NCBI GenBank assembly: GCA_934394545.1
Contig: CAKRRG010000026.1
Span: forward strand, 1-37,967
Direction of reading: 5' to 3'
Source: an uncultured Blautia sp.
GTDB lineage: Bacteria > Bacillota > Clostridia > Lachnospirales > Lachnospiraceae
DNA length: 37,967 bases
The notes beneath the pieces were generated by a model. It had not been told where the DNA came from, did not search any database, and saw nothing but the letters and a program-made list of their open reading frames with translations. The first letter of the stretch is position 1. Every line of letters begins with the position of its first letter. The translations under genes and the position numbers were made by a program. Positions 33,413 to 37,967 of this stretch are shown piece after piece.

Positions 33413-33785
33413 TTTTGATCACCGTCCCTATCCCACAGACAACGCGTGTTACTTTTGTGCTTTTTGCAGCCAGGCTGGTGCATACCCTCCCCACTGCCTC
33501 ACGATATTTCCTGTCAAATGCATCCATTGGAACAACGCCGTAGCCCACCTCCTGGCTTACAAGAACCACATCTGGGTTTTTCTCCCATAGTTCTTCTGCC
33601 AATCCAGACACATCCCGATCTGCCTTAAGCTCTTTTTTGATATACTCCTGAAAATCCAATACACCTTGTGCCTTCATAAGCTCTTCTTTTCCCAGATCAG
33701 CACCATTCATCCAATTAATGCCAGGATTGGACTCCTTTGCATAAGCAGTTTTCCCCTGAAATGCGCCTCCAATGATCATCTCCAT
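33405..33785 (-). CDS. Short CobU-like P-loop protein
   Basis: The 126-residue protein starts with a P-loop MIIGGAFQGKTAYAKE, then DFQEYIKKEL and a segment VVLVSQEVGYGVVPMDAFDRKYREAVGRVC that closely resembles the EVG-x-G(I/V)VP motif of adenosylcobinamide kinase/guanylyltransferase. It is shorter than full CobU and lacks the Arg-His-Arg region used for GMP attachment. It lies between cobS and cobC in the cob operon, and AGGGGAAATACAT precedes the ATG. It could be an adenosylcobinamide kinase alone or a regulator of the full enzyme encoded two genes upstream. The name is by similarity only. Confidence 0.75.
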   Translation of the reverse strand: MEMIIGGAFQGKTAYAKESNPGINWMNGADLGKEELMKAQGVLDFQEYIKKELKADRDVSGLAEELWEKNPDVVLVSQEVGYGVVPMDAFDRKYREAVGRVCTSLAAKSTKVTRVVCGIGTVIKNA

Positions 33786-33812
33786 ATGTATTTCCCCTTC
33801 CTTTTTATGGTT

Positions 33813-34577
33813 TTAAAACCACACAGATGCAATTGCCAGCACTACCGCCATTCCAACCTCGCAAAGACAAAGAAAATATCCGGCCAGATCCCCTGTGATT
33901 CCGCCAAAATATTTCATAGCTTTATGATGATAATAAAGAAACATAAGTGCTGCTGTGGCAAATGCCAGAATTCCCAATACGGGCTGAATCCATACCATTA
34001 CAGCCAATAGAATGCAAAGATAAACAATAAGCACATTTCTTACTACCAGATCTTCCGCTTTTCTGGAGAACTCTGCCACCGTTCCATCTTTCCGAGCCTT
34101 TGGAAAGGTCATAACACTGATTCCCGAAAAACATCTGGAAACCATAAATCCAAGTGCCATGATTTTAAGCCCTGCTTCATTGACCCACAGCTGACTATAA
34201 GCACCATACCATGCAAGAAAATAAACACAGGCCGTGATCACCGCAAAAGCTCCTGCATGAGAATCCTTTAGAATTTCCAAACGTCGTTCCCGTTCCTGCC
34301 AGGAGCTTAAAGCATCTGATGTATCAAGAAGCCCATCCACATGGATTCCGCCTGTCACAAACACTGGAATCAGCACCAGTATCACAGAAACAAAGGTGGG
34401 ATTAAAATAAAATCTCATTCCCAACCAGCCAGCGAAATAAGATAGTGCTCCGATCACTAGACCGATAAAGGGAAAAAAGCAGAAGGTATATTTCATATTC
34501 TCTTTGTTCCAGTCAGCTCTTGGCATAGGAATTTTTGAATACATTGCAAAAGCTACTTTAAAATTATTCCATAGCAT
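33813..34577 (-). CDS. cobS: CobS, adenosylcobinamide-GDP ribazoletransferase
   Basis: CobS is an integral membrane enzyme that joins alpha-ribazole (or its phosphate) to adenosylcobinamide-GDP, the last bond of cobalamin. The protein has about 254 residues and six hydrophobic stretches, starting FAMYSKIPMP and then FFPFIGLVIGALSYFAGW. GGIHVDGLLDTSDALSS (about 76-92) is the family signature. It overlaps the end of cobU. The start is uncertain: the ATG at 34577 lies 14 nt from AAAGGAGG, while a TTG two codons upstream (34583) has an ideal 7-nt spacing and may be the real start. It belongs to the cobT-cobU-cobS operon. The identity is firm. Confidence 0.92.
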   Translation of the reverse strand: MLWNNFKVAFAMYSKIPMPRADWNKENMKYTFCFFPFIGLVIGALSYFAGWLGMRFYFNPTFVSVILVLIPVFVTGGIHVDGLLDTSDALSSWQERERRLEILKDSHAGAFAVITACVYFLAWYGAYSQLWVNEAGLKIMALGFMVSRCFSGISVMTFPKARKDGTVAEFSRKAEDLVVRNVLIVYLCILLAVMVWIQPVLGILAFATAALMFLYYHHKAMKYFGGITGDLAGYFLCLCEVGMAVVLAIASVWF

Positions 34578-35106
34578 TTTCAAAGCTTTTTCCTCCTTTA
34601 TGCCAGATAGGAATCCCATATACTACCTCAACCACCTCATCTGCCATTTTTCCAATGTTCTGATTGATTTTTCCCAGATATTTCTGATAACGGACGGTAT
34701 CTCCCTCATAGACAGCCGCTTCTGAAAATATTTCATTAGTAACAATTACCAGATGCCGTACCTGATTTTTCACTTTTCCAACACCTTCCAAAATGGCTTC
34801 TACTGTTTGGTCACCTGCGCCGGACTCCTCAAACATCTCATTCGCAGCCAGATTAGACATGCATTCCAGAAGAATAACAGAATCATGTGTAAAATCCAGA
34901 TTCTTCAGCCCTGTATAGCACTCCACAGTTTCAAATCCTTTTCCCGCACGCATTCTTCGATGACGCTCCACCCGTTTCCGGCTCTCTTCATCGTATGGAT
35001 GCATTGTGGCAATATAAATCCGCTTTCCCGGACCAAAAGATAAAATCTTATCTTCCGCAAAAGCAGATTTGCCGCTTCCGCTTCCTCCTGTCACAACTGT
35101 CATCAT
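34564..35106 (-). CDS. cobU: CobU, adenosylcobinamide kinase / guanylyltransferase
   Basis: CobU phosphorylates adenosylcobinamide and transfers GMP to it. The 180-residue protein has the P-loop GGSGSGKSAFAE (7-18), the KRIYIATMHPYDEESRKRVERHRRMR stretch containing the histidine used for GMP attachment (shown here in parts: ATMHPYDEE, VERHRRMR), then VILLECMSNLAANEMFE, and VTNEIFSEAAVYEGDTVRYQ. The usual EVG motif is replaced by EIFSEAAV, typical of several Clostridia. The ATG follows 1 nt after the cobT stop, and its end overlaps the start of cobS by about 14 nt. The full enzyme and a short homologue are in the same operon. Confidence 0.9.
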   Translation of the reverse strand: MMTVVTGGSGSGKSAFAEDKILSFGPGKRIYIATMHPYDEESRKRVERHRRMRAGKGFETVECYTGLKNLDFTHDSVILLECMSNLAANEMFEESGAGDQTVEAILEGVGKVKNQVRHLVIVTNEIFSEAAVYEGDTVRYQKYLGKINQNIGKMADEVVEVVYGIPIWHKGGKSFENAME

Positions 35107-35107
35107 T

Positions 35108-36160
35108 TTATTTCAGCTCCTCATACTGGTCTACATGAATATCATCAAATGTACTTAACGTATTGTAAAGAGTTGCTCCCATATCCAGAAATGGACAAAG
35201 GGCAATAGCGCCGGTGCCTTCTCCAAGGCACATATCTGCGTGGAGAACTGCTTCTTTTCCAATCGTATTCAGAATAAGATGTGCTGCCGGTTCCTTAGAT
35301 ACATGACTTGCGATCATATAATCCACTGACTTCGGACAAAGTCTTGCTGCTATAAGAGCTGCAACACCGGAAATGAAACCGTCAATAAGAACCGGAAGCT
35401 GCAGTGCCGCTCCTCCAAGATAAACGCCTGCCATTCCTGCAATATCAAGACCACCAACCTTCGCCAGCACATCCACAGGATCCTCCGGGTCCGGTTTGTT
35501 TAAAGTGATCGCACTTTTTATCGCATTTATTTTCCGCGTAAGGCCATCACTGGAAAGACCGGCTCCCCGGCCAGTCATAGCTTCTACAGGCTGATTCAGA
35601 AGTACAGAAGCAACTGCACTGCTGGTAGTGGTATTCCCAATTCCCATCTCACCAGTGGCAAGAAGACGATAGCCCTGGCTTTTTAATTCTTCTGCCATGG
35701 CAATTCCTGCCTCCAGACCTTTTACTGCCTCTTCCCGTGTCATTGCAGGTCCCTTTGTCATATTATAGGTTCCATACATAACCTTCAGATCTGTACGTGC
35801 AGTAGTATCTCTTACCATTCCCACATCTACCGGCTTTACATCTACACCACACTGATGGCACATTACACATGCAGTAGTCTTTTCCCGGACAAAATTATCT
35901 GCTACAATAGCCGTAACTTCCTGTCCGGTCTGGGTCACACCTTCTTCCACCACTCCATTATCTGCACACATGGCAACCAAAGCTTTCTTTCCAATGTCTA
36001 CTTTAATTTCTCCTGTGATTCCTACAATCTGTGTGATCAGGTCTTCCATTTTTCCAAGAGAATGAAGAGGTTTGGCAATACTGTCCCAACGCTTTCTGGC
36101 GTCTTCCATTTTTGCCTTATTTAATGGCTTTATTTTCTTAAGTGTCTCTTCTAATGTCAT
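35108..36160 (-). CDS. cobT: CobT, nicotinate-nucleotide-dimethylbenzimidazole phosphoribosyltransferase
   Basis: CobT activates the lower-ligand base by making alpha-ribotides from nicotinate mononucleotide, the first step of nucleotide-loop assembly. The 350 residues match the family. MCADNGVVEEGVTQTG is near 64-79, the phosphate-binding GEMGIGNTTTS at 170-180, TGRGAGL near 196, and the catalytic glutamate lies in LGEGTGA (Glu314). It overlaps gtrA by 4 nt (ATGA) at its start, so it is translationally coupled to the glycosyltransferase/GtrA pair. No B12 riboswitch is visible upstream. The choice of lower ligand (benzimidazole, purine or phenol) cannot be read from the sequence; free adenine-type bases from the neighbouring pathway would be a plausible source. 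Confidence 0.95.
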   Translation of the reverse strand: MTLEETLKKIKPLNKAKMEDARKRWDSIAKPLHSLGKMEDLITQIVGITGEIKVDIGKKALVAMCADNGVVEEGVTQTGQEVTAIVADNFVREKTTACVMCHQCGVDVKPVDVGMVRDTTARTDLKVMYGTYNMTKGPAMTREEAVKGLEAGIAMAEELKSQGYRLLATGEMGIGNTTTSSAVASVLLNQPVEAMTGRGAGLSSDGLTRKINAIKSAITLNKPDPEDPVDVLAKVGGLDIAGMAGVYLGGAALQLPVLIDGFISGVAALIAARLCPKSVDYMIASHVSKEPAAHLILNTIGKEAVLHADMCLGEGTGAIALCPFLDMGATLYNTLSTFDDIHVDQYEELK

Positions 36161-36573
36161 GATTTCCTCCCACTGGTAAATACCAGAAATTTACTAAATA
36201 TGTAGTTTAATATCAGAACTACAAACTGGGTAATAACTTTTCCCAACATATCGTTCATATACACAATTTCTGCAAAAAACCACACACCGCCCACTTCAAC
36301 AGCCATAGTTACAAGTCTAGCTCCTATAAATTTACAGAATGGCTGAATGTGATCCTTCAAAGTCTGGCATTTGTCCTGAAAAACAAATTTAGAATTTACC
36401 ACATAAGCAAACAGGATTGCTAATACAATCGAAATAACATTTGCCAAATCCCTTTGCACTCCTGCCTGACGCAAAAGGAAAAAGCTTACCAGATTGACCA
36501 GTGTAGTACACCCTCCAAAAAACACATAACGGATCACATCACTGGAATACAGCTTCTTAATGAGAGCAGTCAT
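36157..36573 (-). CDS. GtrA-family membrane protein
   Basis: This small 138-residue membrane protein has four hydrophobic segments (VIRYVFFGGCTTLVNLVSFF, ANVISIVLAILFAYVVNSKF, a central one, and VITQFVVLILNYIFSKF). The NSKFVF and FSKFLVF motifs are typical of GtrA, proposed to flip lipid-linked sugars or to help a partner glycosyltransferase. The start overlaps the end of the glycosyltransferase gene by 17 nt, so the pair is translationally coupled. Its end overlaps cobT by 4 nt. The link to cobalamin genes is likely operon sharing and not function. Confidence 0.88.
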   Translation of the reverse strand: MTALIKKLYSSDVIRYVFFGGCTTLVNLVSFFLLRQAGVQRDLANVISIVLAILFAYVVNSKFVFQDKCQTLKDHIQPFCKFIGARLVTMAVEVGGVWFFAEIVYMNDMLGKVITQFVVLILNYIFSKFLVFTSGRKS

Positions 36574-37519
36574 GATTTACCTCCTGATAAACATCCTCTT
36601 TTCCACGGAGTATTTTGGAAATAATGTAGCGTGGACGTCTTTTCACTTCTTCGTATATTTTTGCAATATAATAACCAATAATACCAAGACTGACCATAAT
36701 CGCACTTCCGATCAGTAATAGTACAATCAAGGTTGTCGTGTATCCTTCCACTGCCCTGCCCGCAAAAAATTGCACCAAGGAATATATGACCAGAATCAAC
36801 GAACAGCCAAAGCATACTCCACCCACAATCGTCACAAACTGTAAAGGCACTGTGGTAAATGCTACAATATTAGTAAACGCATATTTCACAAGAGACCAGG
36901 TAGACCACTTTGATTGTCCTGCCTCTCTATCATGGACTTCAAATTCTACATAAGTAGTCTTAAATCCAACCCAGGAAGAGGTCGCACGAAAGAACATATT
37001 TCGCTCTGGCATGGAAAGTATGCTATTTACAGCTTTTCGATCCATCATCTTGAAATCAGAAGCATTCTGCATATTTACACCAGTTGCCTTAGACATGATT
37101 CCATAGAAAAATCCGGCGCTTTCTTTATGAAGCAAGCTCTCTGTTCCTCTGGATTTCTTCACCCCTTCAATTACTTCCCAGCCCTGTTCCCAGAGATGAT
37201 ACATTGATATCAAAGTTTCCGGTGGATGCTGCAGGTCACAATCCATTACCGCAACCACATTTCCTGTTGCCTGTGCCAGACCAGCATATACTGCTGCTTC
37301 TTTTCCAAAATTTCTAGAAAAATGAACACCAAGCACATTTTTATCCTTCTCACCGGCGTTCATAATTTCTTCCCAGGTTTTGTCTTTCGAGCCATCGTCA
37401 ACAACAACTAGTTCATAGGAAATGCCGGCTTCTGATAATACTTCATGAAGAACCTGACAAGTTTTCCCTACCATCAGTTCTTCATTGTAAGCAGGCAGAA
37501 CCACTGATAATCTGCTCAT
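36557..37519 (-). CDS. Family 2 glycosyltransferase, DPM1/GtrB-type
   Basis: This is a membrane-bound enzyme that moves a sugar from a nucleotide donor to undecaprenyl phosphate. The 320 residues have the GT-A domain with VVLPAYNEE (6-14), ELVVVDDGSKDKT, GVHFSRNFGKEAAVYAGL and VAVMDCDLQHPP (DxD-like), an RGTESLLHK segment, and a QSKWSTWSLVKYA membrane-anchoring helix typical of CsbB/GtrB. Two C-terminal transmembrane helices follow (VTIVGGVCFGCSLILVIYS; TTLIVLLLIGSAIMVSLGIIG). It heads the operon; the promoter TTGCCT-17-TATAAT lies at 37562-37590. A ribosome site of the AGAGGAT type precedes the ATG at 37519. With GtrA it likely decorates cell-wall polymers. The sugar is unknown. Confidence 0.9.
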   Translation of the reverse strand: MSRLSVVLPAYNEELMVGKTCQVLHEVLSEAGISYELVVVDDGSKDKTWEEIMNAGEKDKNVLGVHFSRNFGKEAAVYAGLAQATGNVVAVMDCDLQHPPETLISMYHLWEQGWEVIEGVKKSRGTESLLHKESAGFFYGIMSKATGVNMQNASDFKMMDRKAVNSILSMPERNMFFRATSSWVGFKTTYVEFEVHDREAGQSKWSTWSLVKYAFTNIVAFTTVPLQFVTIVGGVCFGCSLILVIYSLVQFFAGRAVEGYTTTLIVLLLIGSAIMVSLGIIGYYIAKIYEEVKRRPRYIISKILRGKEDVYQEVNHDCSH

Positions 37520-37561
37520 TTTTATATCCTCTTCTCATTCTTTCAATTTTTCAATGTTCCC

Positions 37562-37590
37562 ATTATATTACAAATTCTATTGACAGGCAA
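37562..37590 (-). promoter_or_regulatory. Promoter of the glycosyltransferase-GtrA-cob operon
   Basis: On the minus strand TTGCCT (37585-37590) and a perfect TATAAT (37562-37567) are 17 nt apart, about 40 nt upstream of the glycosyltransferase ATG. Confidence 0.7.
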
Positions 37591-37660
37591 CCATAATTGA
37601 TACAATTGCTTTAGAGCGTATTTGCAAAAAAGCACTGGCGAACATATTCCTATTGCACAC

Positions 37661-37690
37661 AAAAAAAACGATAACCAACCGGCTACCGTT
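37661..37690 (-). terminator. Terminator of the rRNA operon
   Basis: On the minus strand AACGGTAGCC and GGTTATCGTT form a 10-bp stem (two G-T pairs) with loop GGTT, followed by a run of eight T. It lies about 200 nt after the 23S end and before the next promoter. Confidence 0.85.
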
Positions 37691-37892
37691 TCAATTCTGT
37701 ACCTTCAAAACTACATACATGTTACATCCTAATGGAATCAGTTTACCTTGCGTGAGTCCAGCGGTCACTTCGTGACTTCGTCACTCAGTGCCTTTTGCTT
37801 CGCAAATGTTCAAGCCAGTAAATCCGCTTCCGTCCACAAGCAAGCTTGTTTCCGTCCGCTCCTTTCCTGTCTTGACCGCTTCCTCGTCTATT

Positions 37893-37967
37893 TGGTCAAG
37901 CCCTCACCCGATTAGTAGCAGTCAGCTCCGTACATTGCTGCACTTCCACCCCTGCCCTATCTACCTC
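37893..37967 (-). rRNA. 23S ribosomal RNA, 3' end only
   Basis: On the minus strand the window begins inside the conserved 3' part of 23S rRNA: GTGGAAGTGCAGCAATGTAC, then AGCTGACTGCTACTAATCGG and the terminal GAGGGCTTGACC, which pairs with the 5' end of 23S. The 3' end is placed at about 37893. The rest of the gene lies beyond the window. Confidence 0.9.

Larger units (their letters stand above)
37520..37893 (-). other. 374-nt non-coding region between the rRNA gene and the glycosyltransferase operon
   Basis: It holds the promoter of the glycosyltransferase/cob operon (37562-37590), the rRNA terminator (37661-37690) and the 23S downstream spacer with several small hairpins (37740-37893). No 5S rRNA, tRNA or protein gene is visible in it. 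Confidence 0.8.

Noticed and set aside
36160..37660. B12 riboswitch upstream of the cob genes
   Set aside because: I looked for a long conserved leader before the glycosyltransferase and before cobT; the promoter leaves only about 40 nt and cobT overlaps gtrA.
37691..37893. 5S rRNA or tRNA in the rRNA spacer
   Set aside because: No conserved 5S core (such as the CGAACACG-type loop) and no tRNA cloverleaf or T-loop sequence could be found there.

Overview
The window reads as a chromosomal segment of an anaerobic Gram-positive bacterium of the Clostridia, most likely Lachnospiraceae-like. The grounds are strong AGGAGG-type ribosome binding sites, TTGNNN-17/18-TATAAT promoters, lipoproteins with short lipoboxes, moderate G+C, and selenium/molybdenum and Fe-S redox enzymes typical of anaerobes. 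The genus cannot be fixed from the sequence alone. The right edge enters the 3' end of a 23S rRNA gene on the minus strand. I see no integrase, transposase, CRISPR array or tRNA.

Layout. 1-7.7 kb is housekeeping and salvage: coaBC (cut by the left edge), mnmM/ytqB, a cyclophilin lipoprotein, a cytosine-permease-like transporter behind an uncharacterised phosphoribosyltransferase-like gene, luxS, an SH3 lipoprotein, and an XdhC/CoxI-type protein with its two domains in reversed order. 7.7-18.6 kb starts the purine/amino-nitrogen island: a DAACS-type symporter, a dihydropyrimidinase/hydantoinase divergent from a YheO-type PAS-HTH regulator, a small Cys-rich ORF with a DUF1015 gene, then ygeX-ygeY-ygeW-arcC. 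Convergent to arcC lie two genes for bacterial microcompartment shell proteins with their own promoter. 18.7-32.6 kb, all on the minus strand, holds mocA-yqeC-yqeB (cofactor maturation for selenium-dependent molybdenum hydroxylases), the three-subunit hydroxylase xdhCBA behind a long structured leader, and ssnA-ygfK-xdh(fused)-ferredoxin. 32.8-37.5 kb is a tight operon of a DPM1-type glycosyltransferase, GtrA, and the cobalamin nucleotide-loop genes cobT, cobU, cobS, a short cobU-like gene and cobC. The end holds an rRNA operon terminator and the 23S 3' end, with no 5S between them.

How it works together (inference). The gene content closely matches the E. coli K-12 island xdhABC-ygeW-ygeX-ygeY-hyuA-yqeA-yqeB-yqeC-ygfJ-ygfK-ssnA-xdhD, whose relatives in gut anaerobes have been tied to anaerobic uric acid and purine breakdown. 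The molybdenum hydroxylases and YgfK would handle purine-ring redox steps, SsnA and the hydantoinase would open rings, YgeY and YgeX would release 2,3-diaminopropionate-type intermediates to pyruvate and ammonia, and YgeW plus ArcC would recover ATP from a carbamoyl group. The two shell proteins inside this island are the most unusual element and suggest that part of the pathway is, or was, enclosed in a protein microcompartment.
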